Source: Xiphydria camelus (taxonomy: Eukaryota > Arthropoda > Insecta > Hymenoptera > Xiphydriidae). From it: a stretch of 64,000 nt of DNA. Of this stretch, positions 11,583-22,945 are shown piece after piece. Below the pieces are notes generated by a model. It did not search any database. It was not told where the DNA came from and was given only the letters and a program-made list of their open reading frames with translations. Each line of letters opens with the position of its first letter. Positions within the stretch are counted from its first letter, which is position 1. A program made the position numbers and the translations under genes. The stretch is from the NCBI GenBank assembly GCA_963678675.1, contig OY783192.1:26534288-26598287 (forward strand), in the 5' to 3' direction.

Positions 11583-13670
11583 AAAGGTCAAAGCACATCT
11601 AGGTGAAGCGACGCACAGTGGGACGAAATCCTGAAAAGCTGGCCAAAACTCGAAAAATGAAGATTTTATTTCGGGGTTTTTGAGTGGTTGGTCAGTGACA
11701 CAGATAGTCAGAGGATCGAATTCTGGATGGGGTGGACACTATCTTCTACCTAGTAGTGTATATCACTTCTTAATCGACCTTTATCGTTGAAAGACGCGCT
11801 GGCTCGAAGTCGATTCAACCACGTCCTACTTATAAGTGGTCGCAAACATTCTAAAACTCGATCGATTTCAAACCTACAAAATGGATTCGAGAGTTGAAAG
11901 TAGGTAGATTATTATGACGTCTAATAAAACGCATATTAATAATTAATGTAATAACAATAAGCAAATTGTTTTTAGGAAAATGCACGTGAAATTACACTGG
12001 AAAATTATAATCACGTAGAGAAAAGTTTATAAATTCGGCATAGTTCGACTATAATTCTTATTGCAGATTATAGATTGAACTCTTATCTAACGAAAACAAC
12101 AAAAAAACGCTGCGCATATTTGCGCACCTCCAATTTTTGCAAGTTTTTGTAAAACACGCGCATGTTTCTGCACTTTGAATAGTAAAAACATCAAATATGA
12201 AGAACTAGATTACATAAAAGTTATACGGCTTAGAACATCTACACAGAGTCGTCCTCACATTGTTATTACAGATGCACAAAATAATAGTAATAACAACAAC
12301 AATATGAATAATAATCACAAAACGTGAATCTAGGTGAAATTAAGTACCCGGGGGTTTTCGGGATCGCTGATAACAAATCCAAAGTCAAAATTTGTAAAAA
12401 CAATATGGCGGATCCAATATGGCGGAAGGATTCCTTAAAAATTGATCGAATCTGGGTGAAATTGAGTACTCGGGGATTGTTGGAGTCGCTGATTACGAAT
12501 CCCATGTCAAAACCAAATCTGAAACCAAATTCAAAAATACAATCAGTTAATTAAGTACGTGTTTAGTACCCTTCATCAGAGGAAGAATAGTTAGCTGCAC
12601 AATCACTTGATTCGGCCGTATCATCACTACAGGTTTCCTTACTTACAATTAGTTCAACACTTGGTGTCTTTAATATTCGAACTGCTTCTGGTAGTAACGA
12701 TCTAAATAATTTGCAAGGTAATTTGCGAAAGCTACATGCTTTCACTATGAAAGATCCATTACGATAATTCTGCACACCACTTCCTACCGTTGAGTATCAT
12801 CGTGATCTAAAATATCTTTTTAATTTAGCATCAAGCTCGTCATCGGGCATAATAGCAATGCGGTACGGCTCGACGAACAAAGGCTGCAAGTGTACTTATA
12901 ATCCCACATCCTTCTCGGAAGGCTAATTACCGTATGAATCGGAAAAAACAACCCCCCCGCAGCGATCACTCATAAATACCACCCTATGCGTGAAGTCAGA
13001 TTATGGATTAAGTCAGAATTCAATAAGTGACCCATCCGGGACGCGGAAACTACCCAACGTCATCTATTGTTCTAATGTCTTTTTCCTAGCTAATTAGGGT
13101 ACATCGCATCAACCCCTTGTTAGTTATACCGTTATTCTTATTTATCCAGTCAGGGCGTACTGCATCACCCATGCTATTCCCACTATCTATTATAGCTATA
13201 AGATATATAAACCGCAACCGAATGCACATCATTCAATGTGTGTAATCAAGTGAACACTCTTCCGCCATATTGGATCCGCCATATTTTTTTTCGAAATTTG
13301 GACTTTGGATTCGTAATCAGCGACCCCAAAAACCCCCGAGTACCCAATTTCACCTAGATTCGATCAATTTTTGAAGCACCCTTCCGCCATATTGGATCCG
13401 CCATATTTTTTTTCGAAATTTGGACTTTGGATTCGTAATCAGCGATCCCAAAAACCCCCGAGTACTCAATTTCATCCAGATTTGATCAATTTTTGAGGCA
13501 CCCTTTCGCCATATTGGATCCGCCATATTGTTTTTCGAAATTTGGACTTTGAATTCGTAATGAGCGACCCCAAAAACCCCAGAGTTCTCAATTTCACCTC
13601 GACTAATACACGTTTTCGAATTTTGGCCAGCTTTTCGGGATTTCGTCCCACTGTGCGACGCGCCGCGAAG
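11583..13670. mobile_element. Repeat bounded by inverted 60-bp ends
   Basis: CGACGCACAGTGGGACGAAA (about 11608) and its continuation through GAAAAGCTGGCCAAAA face an inverted copy at 13605-13665. The left tip (AAGGTCAAAGCACATCTAGG) also ends the 58.0-59.0 kb element. Inside are about 122-bp units: two on + at about 12320-12520 and three inverted at 13255-13600, carrying GGATCCGCCATATT and the phrase AATCAGCGACCCCAAAAACC. A 70-codon minus ORF at 12563-12775 (ends SSDEGY) is unrecognised. DNA at 13120-13255 recurs inverted at about 17275-17410. Confidence 0.55.
13255..13610 (-). repeat. Minisatellite, about 122-bp unit, 3 copies
   Basis: Each unit begins CTTCCGCCATATTGGATCC or a close variant and ends near AATTTTTGAAGCACC. 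Two inverted relatives lie at 12320-12520, and a faint one at 61160-61270. ORFs crossing it are repeat artefacts. Confidence 0.85.
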
Positions 13671-13675
13671 CGAAG

Positions 13676-14140
13676 CGAAGCGCGGCTGTGCAATGCACAC
13701 TTGGGCGAAGCGAAGCGCGGCGAATTCTATCCCCTTCTCTACCAGGTATAAACAGCTATACCTGAAAAAATATCCATATATGGATACCCGGGTAGAGAAG
13801 GGAGGGAAGGGAAGCGCCGTGAAATGTCAGTCATTTTCGTCTTTTTCATTCATTTTCGCCTTTTTCAAACTGATGAACGCAACGTGAAATGAGCCGTGTA
13901 CATGTTTTGTTTTGAGAAATGGGCATTCGTGAGGAAAAATAGTATATGTTATTCGGCGAAAATCCTCGGATTTTTAAGACTGTGTTTAGATCGTAGCCTC
14001 CTCCCCAAACCATGCCTCGTGTTACGACCTAATTAAACACAGTCTGAAAAAATCTCGAATTTCCGCCTTATGATATAAGATACTATTTCGTGTGAGAAAA
14101 TTCATTTCGTTGACGAGATCTATCTTGGAAAGTATTTTCT
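13676..14140 (+). repeat. Dispersed repeat shared with 58030-58490
   Basis: About 450 bp match 58030-58490 in direct orientation, running from CACACTTGGGCGAAGCGAAG through CAACGTGAAATGAGCCGTGT to TTCATTTCGTTGACGAGATC. A core palindrome (CCTCGGATTTTTAAGACTG against CAGTCTGAAAAAATC) also recurs at 21886-22770 and, inverted, at 34830-35440. The four copies provide empty-site references for nested insertions. Confidence 0.85.
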
Positions 14141-14149
14141 GGAAAGAAT

Positions 14150-14407
14150 CGCCAACCTTCGTCTACATTCTACCAAGATATTTACGAGAAAGTATCCAAA
14201 GAAGTACTAGGAATTGTAGCCGAACCGACGAACGACGAAGAGCCAGAAGTTCTAACTAGAAATGGAAGGAAATACTGCTCGCGTTATAACCCAAAATTAC
14301 GGAGGAAGACCTCTTACTTATGTATAAAATGCAAGAAGCTAATCTGCTTGCAATGCAGCAAAAAGATCTGCCAAAATTGTCTCGTTGATGTCGATGAAAC
14401 GAAATAA
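14150..14407 (+). pseudogene. PiggyBac-like transposase C-terminus (fragment)
   Basis: An open frame ends at TAA 14405-14407 and encodes about 80 residues, with a cysteine-rich tail: RKYC, then KTSYLCIKCKKLICLQC and SKKICQNC. T-x-Y-x-C-x2-C-x4-C-x2-C resembles the zinc-binding tail of piggyBac transposases. The catalytic DDD core is absent; the left side joins the dispersed repeat. The first expected CxxC pair reads CSRY, so the finger may be damaged. Another cysteine-rich transposon protein is possible. Confidence 0.45.
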
Positions 14408-15250
14408 ATGAAAACAAAATCATGGTGAGCAACACTTGCAGTTTTTTGTAAAAATAACTTTTGGTCTACCAAATAATTTTTTTTTGCGAGCACATACTAC
14501 TAACAAATGGCCACAACCGTTGATTCGTTTAAAAAGTATATTCACATAAAGTTGTATACGCATTTAGAAACAAATGTTCATTTTCGTAATCTCTTTTTCT
14601 TATATATTAAAATAAAGTTCATAGTGAAAATATACGTCCATTTTTTTCATTAGTGTCTCTCATGTAATGCCCCTTTCACCCTGAAATAACAAAAATTTTT
14701 AAATGTATCACTAAATGTCATTATCTGCTGTCAATAAATATAGGAGTCCCAAGGACCCCACAGCGTAGTTTGTGTTCCAAAATGTCACCACGTCAGTTAA
14801 GGGTTAACTCGTGTGGTTGCCGCACTCGCTTCGCCCGTACGGCGAACTTCACACTCGTTAAAAACGGCGCTTCACGCCCTCATAACGAAAATAACTATTA
14901 GCACTATTAATTGTTTCTCTCGGTGTAGTAATTATTCATGAGGGTAATTGTTATCATTTCCCATTTCTAGATAAATATAACTCTCTTCAGAATCGTAGAA
15001 AATTTCTTGATAAAGAGGTACCATTCCATCTTTCAAAAATATGCTGCTCATTTTTCGCGCTATTTTTTGAATGCAACCAATGCATCTCAAATATGTCTAC
15101 GTTCAACCGCCGACTTTATTATAGCGTCGACGGTCGACGAACCCCTTCGATCATCGCCGAAAAAAGGGGTCAGGGGGTTTTCGGGGTAGGGTGAGAAAGC
15201 ATCGTCGAAGACCGCCTGACCTTTTCAGGCGCTGTATAGTATTATCGGAT
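14408..15250. other. Non-coding, with a shared 60-bp motif
   Basis: No gene seen. GTGAAGCGCCGTTTTTAACA and neighbouring sequence (inverted here at about 14830-14890) also occur at about 39170-39240, so a small repeat is present. Confidence 0.4.
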
Positions 15251-15560
15251 TGAAAGTGATTTTGCGAGCCGTTAAAGCCCCTCTTTCAAGGATTTCGTTA
15301 GACGGAAGGTGCAGGGAAAGAGGGACGAACCAGCGGAGAATACAAGAGTGATAACAAAGGAGAGGAGATAGAGGTGGAAAGGGCAAGGGAAAACTTTTCG
15401 GACGACGTTTACCGAGTTCGTCGACTCGTTATTGCCATTTAAACTCGTTAATCGAGGCTGTGGATAACTATAGACGCGAAAAGGCGAGCGCGGGAAGCTA
15501 ACTCTTAACGATTTCGAGAAATCCGAACAATAGGCATATTCCTGCAGCCCTCGTAATTCA

Positions 15561-15887
15561 TCAACAACCGCGAATAGTTTTCCTCCTGCATTTACCCCAC
15601 CGACGAACTCTGCGGAATTTTCTCGGATCGAATGGAAGTGATTTAGAAGAAACTTTCCAAAGACGACGAACCACGTAAACAACGGCTCTTTTTAAGAATT
15701 CCCATTGTCTCCTTCCGGCCCATTGACTCCAAATGGCGTCGTACTTCATTTTTTGGCCGGTGATATCAACAAAGAATTTCACGTCACCATTTGGTATCGT
15801 GGGTACAATTCTAATCCGTTTAGAAGGCACCCTAGTGCCCTCAAATTCCACAAATAACAAAGCGTTAAGAAATTTCAGTTCTTCCAT
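15561..15887 (-). CDS. Unrecognised ORF, 108 codons
   Basis: A minus-strand frame starts a few bases inside the 14-bp motif copy at 15891-15904 and runs MEELKFLNALLFVEFEG to a tail of basic residues. Its N-terminal half has a globular-looking mix, while the second half (RKFRRVRRWGKCRRK) looks like chance. A second minus frame, 15272-15682, overlaps it. I recognise no family. It could be a broken exon or noise. Confidence 0.15.
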   Translation of the reverse strand: MEELKFLNALLFVEFEGTRVPSKRIRIVPTIPNGDVKFFVDITGQKMKYDAIWSQWAGRRQWEFLKRAVVYVVRRLWKVSSKSLPFDPRKFRRVRRWGKCRRKTIRGC

Positions 15888-15890
15888 ATT

Positions 15891-15904
15891 GATGTGTAAA
15901 CATC
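15891..15904. repeat. 14-bp near-palindrome GATGTGTAAACATC
   Basis: Perfect copy of a motif also found at 5363, 9191, 10327 (inverted), 20104, 20426, 20608 and 21126, with one-base variants at 19820, 20142 and 20646. Half-sites GATGT and ACATC surround a 4-bp spacer. The sequence contains TGTTTACA, a forkhead-type core. Confidence 0.9.
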
Positions 15905-16052
15905 TATTACGGCGGTATGAGGGTAAACCTCGGGAAACGGGACGGAAATGTGAAACCGGATGTGGTTAGTGCACAGTGATTCGTGCGCAGCTACTTCAGC
16001 GCTTGTGGCCTAAGGTGGCATTACATTTTCATGTCGATGTGATGTCGATATA

Positions 16053-16197
16053 AGGTCTGTTCCAACCGAGCCGAAAACCGTACACTCTCTGAACGATACA
16101 CGTCATGCGCAGTAGAGAAGGTGGACGGATTTTCTCTACTGCGCATGACGTGTACCTACCGTTCATGTACGGTTTTCAGCTCGGTTGGAACAAACCT
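16053..16197. mobile_element. 145-bp palindromic MITE, TA duplication
   Basis: AGGTCTGTTCCAACCGAGC at the left matches the complement of GCTCGGTTGGAACAAACCT at the right, each flanked by TA. The inner arms contain TCTACTGCGCATGACGTGT and its partner. Non-coding. Confidence 0.85.
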
Positions 16198-16205
16198 ATA
16201 TAGTA

Positions 16206-18310
16206 GGGGAGCCCACGATGCTAAATGGGGATTTACTCGAGCGTCTTGGGGACCTATTGGATTTTGAAGATTAAGTGGTAGAAAGAAAAAAAAGGTTATA
16301 TGATGTATACTCTTTCAGCGGTGGGGGAAGCGTCTACAGGTTTTCAAAAATGTAAAAAAAGCAGTCACATGGAAATACTCGAGCGCGTCAGATATTGATA
16401 GTGTATATGCCCCATGTGTCTCTGATAACGAAGGTATGTTAATCTGCCGGTTTGCATGGTGGGGGTGGCCGTATGGAGGGGTAGAAAATGCGAAAAAAAA
16501 AGTTATTCGAGCGCGTCAGATATTCAGAGGGGATGTTAAGTGAACCCGAAAGAAGCTCCCATTCAAAAGACTGACGATTCGGAAGTGACGCAAGCTCTTG
16601 GCGGCTTTTTGAAAATGCAAAAAAAAATCGCCATTTTGAAATACTCGAGCGCGTCAGATTATCATACAGACGGTTCAGCTTGGTGTCCTAGATGTGCTGA
16701 CCCATAATCTGACGATTATTTGGAGGGATTGTCGTAATCTGACGATTTGAAAAAGGGAATTTATCAACTAAGGTAAAAGGGATAGACGCCCCGATCTCTA
16801 TTTAACTTTGAACGCGATTATCTCGAAACACAGTAGAGATATGCAAAAAATGTAAAGTAGTTTTTTTATAGTAAAAATATAGAGGAATATTTTTTGTTTA
16901 AACTTTTCTTCGATATCTGCAATCAATTTCGAGATAATCGATTTTGAACTCACTCTTCAATTGAGGCGTCTATCCCACTTTTACCCTACTAGTACGGTGT
17001 CAACTACTCGTACATTTACCTTATATATTCAGATAAAAATAGTTACAAATTAAAAATGTTAAAAATAATTTTTTTTAAATCTTTTTTAAAGAAAAGAATC
17101 GGTCCGGTTTAGATATCACAAGAAAGTCATACATTTTCACTGAACGAAAAGGATACACAGAAATCGTACGAAATTATAACTTGGAAACACGAGATTATTA
17201 ATCGGTTCGATGCACACTGATTACGAAAGAAGACTCACGACTGTAGAGATACACTGATAGATGAAGAGGCACTGATCACTTGATTACACAGAATGCATAA
17301 CGTGCATTCGGTTGCGGTTTATATATCTTACAACTAACAGATAGTGGGGATAGCGTGGGTGATGCAGTATGCCCTGATAGGCTGAATGAGAATGACGCTG
17401 TAGATAGCATGATCTATGCGGGGTGCTCTGATTGACTAGAAAAATGGTGTGATAGCGAACCTGGAAGCTGACTTAGCATTCTAAGTATAGCGGTATTTAT
17501 CAGAATCGGTATATTGCGGGAAACAGTTCATTACTATTCGTCTAGTAATTAACCCTTTTAAGAAAGGTACGGGACAGTGAGCTCATTAGCAGCCTGGATT
17601 CGCAGGAATATACCGCTTCGCTGGTGAACGGTGAACGGTACGAACGGATATTCAGAATTGCGTCTATCGCGTGACGGAACAGTCCCGTATCTTTTTCGGA
17701 AAGTAATATCCATACGATAATCCTATATACCCGATTATGTATAAATATAATATGACGGCCACGTCCGACATTCAAGTCTTTTGTTATAGGCACTTAAAAT
17801 CACTTTTTCTAAGCTTTTGTCAAAATTTGCATGGCGAGATGGTGGAAAAATGGCGGCACCATGTGCGTCATCGGGCACGTTGCCTTGCGCTGACTTTATT
17901 GACGATTTTTGTTACTTCGGCTTGTGGAAATCGGCAGATTATATTTTTTCCGTTATCCTTGAATTATTTCCTTCAAAATAAATCAACATTCGACCGCGCT
18001 CGAGAATGTCTAGGTCACATTTTTTTTTGCAAGTTTGTAACCCTTCCACTCCCTTACGTCACGCTCAAATCGTCAGATTATTGAAATGTACACTTTTCAG
18101 CATGTAATTAACCCACCTTACCTTAATCTGACGCGCTCGAGTATTTCTGACGATCGATTTTTTTTTACAATTCTGATCGGCTGCCCTAGATGCGCGGCCC
18201 TATATAAAGGGCTGATATATGGTGGAGGTACTCAACAGGGTGCAAGGTATCCCCCCATATGATATTCTGACGCGCTTGAGTAAATCCCAAAATCCCCTAT
18301 TGGGCTCCCC
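16206..18310. mobile_element. 2.1-kb TIR element, GGGGAGCCC ends, TA duplication
   Basis: GGGGAGCCCACGATGC at the left and GGGCTCCCC at the right are flanked by TA. Subterminal copies of TCTGACGCGCTCGAGTA recur several times near both ends (for example about 16500, 16650 and 18124), as transposase-binding sites often do. No transposase ORF remains. A second element is nested at 16771-16986. Confidence 0.75.
16771..16986. mobile_element. 216-bp MITE nested in the 16.2-18.3 kb element
   Basis: AGGTAAAAGGGATAGACGCC faces GGCGTCTATCCCACTTTTAC, with TA on both sides. The arms share further sequence (ATTATCTCGAAA and inverse). It is younger than its host element. Confidence 0.85.
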
Positions 18311-18476
18311 TACTAATAGTAAATCGCTATGCAACCTACTAATAGCGCAGCTAGCATTGGTGACGCACACAAGCCTAGTCACTTTCTCCTAGCTTCCCCA
18401 CGCGGTCTGTAAACAGCTAACACTTGTACCTCTGTCTAAATAATCTATATATACCGTAATACCGTATACCGCACGT

Positions 18477-18606
18477 CCCGTAAGAAACGCAACAAGCGAC
18501 ATTTTTCTTCGGCAGTATTTGCCGACGATATTTGAGTCTCTCACATGTGCACCGTTGGCAAATACTGCCGAAGGTAAATGTCGCTTGTTGCGTTTCTTAC
18601 GGGATA
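18477..18606. repeat. 130-bp palindrome
   Basis: CGTCCCGTAAGAAACGCAAC faces GTTGCGTTTCTTACGGGA. The inner arms carry TTCGGCAGTATTTGCC and its complement. First of three adjacent palindromes. Confidence 0.85.
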
Positions 18607-18639
18607 CGGTATGTCCCTCTCTGTACCGTATGTCCCACT

Positions 18640-18880
18640 CTGTACATATTGGCCAGTTTGAAATTACCTTCGGGCAGGCTTGGTCGGTACTCGAGTCATT
18701 TAATACCGGTAGAAGTCGAGTCGGTAGTTAGAGTAGGTGTCAATTCGGGTGATCGAAGCGTCTAACCTCGAATTGACACCAACTCTAACTACCGACTCGA
18801 CTTCTATCGGTACTAAATGACTCGAGAACCGACCAAGCCTGCCCGAAAGTAATTTCAAACTGGCCAATACAGAGTGGGAC
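18640..18880. repeat. 240-bp palindrome
   Basis: TATTGGCCAGTTTGAAATTA faces its complement at about 18860. The arms contain CTTGGTCGGTACTCGAGTC and TAGTTAGAGTAGGTGTCAAT. The turn, near 18757, carries GATCGAAGCGTC. Confidence 0.85.
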
Positions 18881-18935
18881 ATACGGTATAGCGCATACCG
18901 TATGACCCGTCCAGAACCGCACAGTTACAGGGACC

Positions 18936-19226
18936 TTGAAATTTACCTTCGGCCGGGCTTGGTCGGTATTCGAGCAATTTTTACCGGTAGAAGTCGAGTG
19001 GGTAGTTAGAGTTGGTGTCAATTCGGGAGATCGAAGCGTCTAACCTTGAATCGTGGATTTGTGAATTATGGTGAGTAATTTCCATTATTCACAAATTCAT
19101 GATTTCGAGGTTAGACACTTCGATCTCCCGAATTGACACCAACCCTAACTACCGGTTTGACTTCTACCGGTAAAAATTGCTCGAATTTGCCCCGGCCACC
19201 AAGCCCGGCCGAAGGTAAATTTCAAG
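18936..19226. repeat. 290-bp palindrome, relative of the preceding one
   Basis: TTGAAATTTACCTTCGGCCG faces its complement at 19207-19226. Shares GGGCTTGGTCGGT and GTGTCAATTCGGGAGATCGA with the 18.64-kb palindrome and with 43007-43823, so these form one fold-back family. Confidence 0.8.
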
Positions 19227-19800
19227 GTCATATGGACATCGGTCATACGGACATCGGTTATCGAAATAACCGATCTGAACTTGCTGACGACGCCAATGCG
19301 GATGACTACGCATGCGCATTCACGCTTCTCCGGAGATTCTATTGGAAGAGGAGACCCACGGGGGTGCTCATGCAAAACTCGCAATTTTGCTATGGTCTGA
19401 TTGATCGCGGACATACGGTACATGTAAATTTGTGCAGTGTCGCATATGCAACTAGATTAGATCCTAAGGCCGTACAACCTTCAAGGGTTACTACATTTTA
19501 TAGCGGTAAAATTCAAATATTCTATACTAATTTAGGATTGCTATTCTATCGAGAAATAACGAGCAGATAAATGTAATTCAACAGAACGGTTCACACCGTT
19601 TAATAGTATCACAATCATAAATACCTCGCCAATCCTTAGCTAATCCTAAGTTCTCCGAAACGGCATATTCCGGGAATGTAAGCTGCGAACACCACGGTTT
19701 ATACCTTTCCTGGAAATCAATTATCGGACGGATCGTTGCGAGCCATCTAATGCAGTACCCGGCTTATCCAGGTACGAGAGAAAAAAAAGCAAAACGAGTT
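19227..19800. other. No supported gene
   Basis: The 145-codon ORF at 19133-19570 starts inside a palindrome and has no recognisable motif. Nothing else seen. Confidence 0.4.
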
Positions 19801-19811
19801 TGCTAGTACTC

Positions 19812-20452
19812 GAGACACTGCTGTGTAAACATCTCGTGAGCGATAACTATGGAACGGAAATGTAATTGGGATTTGTGAATATTAGTATCTGTAATCGAAG
19901 TAATTTCAAACAATTTTAAATCTTATAACTGTAGAAAAATATTTTTCATTTTCATTTTCATTTAATAATGCCGCGCTTGACGCAATCGGCTTATGATAGC
20001 TAAAATAAATAAGTGAGTCGGAGTAGAGCCGATCGACGAGGAGTTACTCCGACTCACTTACTGTACATGGCGAACACCACTTCCATACCACATTGTTCTG
20101 CCAGATGTTTACACATCAATTACAAGTTGGAATGACTAATTGATGTGTAAATATCTGGCAGAACAATGTAGTATGGAAGTGGTGTTCGCCATGTACAGTA
20201 AGTGAGTCGGAGTAACTCCTCATCGATCGGCTCTACTCCGGCTCACTTATTTATTTTAGCTATCATAAGCCGATTGTGTCAAGCGCGGCATTATTAAATG
20301 AAAATGAAAATGAAAAATATTTTTCTACAGTTACAAGTTTTAAAATTGTTTGAAATTACTTCGATTACAGATACCAATATTCACAAATCCCAATCACATT
20401 TCCGTTCCATAGTTACCGCTCACGAGATGTTTACACATCAGTGTCTCGTTGA
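19812..20452. repeat. 640-bp nested palindrome A
   Basis: The outer arms, starting at GAGACACTG and the 14-bp motif, enclose CCGCGCTTGACGCAATCGGC, then GTGAGTCGGAGTAGAGCC, which is itself the stem of a smaller hairpin (GTGAGTCGGAGTA with TACTCCGACTCAC). The centre, near 20129, is flanked by two 14-bp motif copies (20104 and 20142). Confidence 0.9.
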
Positions 20453-21145
20453 TTTTCATTTTCATTTAATAATGCCGCGCTTGATACAATCGGCTTATGA
20501 TAGCTAAAATAAATAAGTGAGTCGGAGTAGAGCCGATCGACGAGGAGTTACTCCGACTCACTTACTGTACATGGCGAACACCACTTCCATACAACATTGT
20601 TCTGCCAGATGTTTACACATCAATTACAAGTTAGAATGACTAATTGATGTGTAAATATCTGGCAGAACAATGTTGTATGGAAGTGGTGTTCGCCATGTAC
20701 AGTAAGTGAGTCGGAGTAACTCCTCGTCGATCGGCTCTACTCCGACTCACTTATTTATTTTAGCTATCATAAGCCTATTGCACTGAGAAAAAAAAAGATT
20801 AAAAATTACTTTGTTAGAAGGATAATCTGAGTACGAAAGGTAAAATAGATCAAAAATTATCCTAAGGAAGGTTAAATTTTATACCCTAGAAGGATAATTT
20901 TTGATCTGTTTTACCTTTCGTACTCAGATTATCCTTCTAACAGAATAAATTTTAATCTTTTTTTTTTCTCAGTGTATGTCAAGCGCGGCATTATTAAATG
21001 AAAATGAAAATGAAAAATATTTTTCTACAGTTATAAGATTTAAAATTGTTTGAAATTACTTCGATTACAGATACCAATATTCACAAATTCCAATCACATT
21101 TTCGTTCCATAGTTACCGCTCACGAGATGTTTACACATCAGTGTC
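20453..21145. repeat. Nested palindrome B, tandem copy of A
   Basis: Repeats palindrome A almost base for base and again ends at the 14-bp motif (21126-21139). One arm is interrupted by a MITE at 20781-20974. A and B share one junction arm, so they look like a duplicated fold-back unit. Confidence 0.9.
20781..20974. mobile_element. 194-bp palindromic MITE inside palindrome B
   Basis: CACTGAGAAAAAAAAAGATT faces AATCTTTTTTTTTTCTCAGTG-type DNA, with long matching arms (GAAGGATAATCTGAGTACGA and inverse). The uninterrupted site is seen in palindrome A near 20275. The target duplication is not clean. Confidence 0.85.
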
Positions 21146-21274
21146 TCGAGTACCAACAGACTCGTTTTGTTTTTTTTTTCTATAAAATTAAGAACTCTAG
21201 TAACCATCCTGCGCAAATACAAATTGGACTAGAAATGCTGCCCTAAAAGTAGATCGAAATAACAATAGGAAGGA

Positions 21275-22945
21275 ATAATTAGATACGATTGGAACTTTTA
21301 CGAAAATTAGAGGAGGAATATAAGTTCTTGAGCAAGCATCGGTAGCAGCGATAAAAAAATTGATTCAGCCCCTTCAGGTAATAAATCTGAGAAATAAGGT
21401 CCGGCCTTATGGAGCTCCAAAGTTAAATTCCGAGTAGATGAAAATTTTTTGTATCGAAGTGGCTTCAGGAGTTTCAGAATTTTTATCCATTTTTCGCAAT
21501 AGGGGTGGTCATCTCTGCTCAGGGAATACAGCTAAATTTTTTAATTATTTTGTTCGAAATCAGCATTGCCGATTTACCTTAAAGATGAGCTTTCGGAGTT
21601 TTCGTTCTTTTTTATGCAATTGAGGTAATTCCCTAGCTTAGAGGATACAATTACGAATTTGTAATACTTAGTTATCAATGATATCAGTGTGGTTGAAAAT
21701 TATTCGAGTGACTTCAATACGGATAATATCAAATAATTTGTTCCTCACTCATGCCCATTTCGAGGCCTCTTCCAGCCTTTTTTTAGACCGTAAGATGGCG
21801 TTTTTCCCACGTGACGCCGACCGGGAGTCCGCAGGCTGTTAAAAGACTGCTTACAATTAGTCCGAAGTGGGCCCTTTTTCTAAACTGATAAACGCAACGT
21901 GAAATGAGCCGTGTATACTTCTGTTTGTTTTGTTTTGAGAAATGGGCATTCGTGAGAAAAAATAGTATATGTCATTCGCGCGGCTGAAATCCTCGGATTT
22001 TTAAGATTGTGTTTAGGTCGTAACACGAGGCATGGCGAGGGGACGAGGCTCGCCTTCGGCGAGCTACGACCTAATTAAAGTAGTATGGTCACTCTCCAAA
22101 GTGATCGTTGAGAGTCCGTAAAAAAAGTCATCAAAAAACTATAATTTATAATTGAAAATTCTCTTTGTGAATTATAAAATTGATGACCATAAGAGTTAGT
22201 CGATTATTTTGATTATTTTTCACTTATTATTCAAATAATGTGCCTCCTTTGACTAGCGTCTTTTTACGTGTGGAAACGCATATTACCAATGGGCTCGTGG
22301 CCCAGTAGGGAAAACCACGATACACTCAAACGTTTTGGTAAACGAGATTTGAAATGCACGCTTGAACCCACTCCACTAACGCAAGGTTGCCGCATCTGCC
22401 GGAGAAGCAGGAATTAGTTATAACTAAAGTATCAAACGGTCAATAATTTTCATCAATGGTTGTAAATTTTTGTTTTTTCCCCCGTTTTTTGGTATTTTTT
22501 AAATATTTTAATCTTGGATCTTACATACAAACCCCGAAAAGTGTGATTTGCCCATAAGACTCTGGGTTATTTCCTACTCGGTAATTAATTTTTATCAAAC
22601 ATACTAAACGGTCAATCTACCACAAATTGCACCAGGAGGTTTCTATTGATATTAACTTGCATACAAAATTATTTCATATTTTAATCTTGGAAATCGATTC
22701 GTGACCATACTACTTTAAACACAGTCTGAAAAAACCTCGGATTTCCGCCTAATGACATAAGATACTATTCATCCACATGGAATTTAACATTGAAATTGTA
22801 TAAGGCCGAAACCTTATTTCTCAAACTTACCACCTGAAAAGGCTGAATCATATTTTTTTATCGCTGTTAGCAATGCTTGCTCAAAAACTTACATCCCTCC
22901 TCTAATTCTCTGAGAAGTGCCAATCGTATTTAATGATTCCTTCCA
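21275..22945. mobile_element. Composite repeat with 130-bp inverted ends
   Basis: AGATACGATTGGAACTTTTA through AGCGATAAAAAAATTGATTCAGCC (21283-21376, parts only) matches the complement of 22810-22935. Inside lies a copy of the dispersed repeat (21886-22078 and 22715-22770), which is split by a TTAA-flanked insertion. Layers from outside in: inverted ends, dispersed repeat, piggyBac-type insert. Confidence 0.65.
22079..22714. mobile_element. 636-bp non-autonomous element with TTAA duplication
   Basis: AGTAGTATGGTCAC at the left and GTGACCATACTACT at the right are each bordered by TTAA (22075-22078 and 22715-22718). The unoccupied target ATTAAACACAGTCTG is seen at about 14033 and 58387. A TTAA duplication is the signature of piggyBac transposition. 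No transposase inside. Confidence 0.9.

Noticed and set aside
19133..19570. 145-codon ORF
   Set aside because: Starts within a palindrome arm and continues into unrelated DNA; no recognisable motif.
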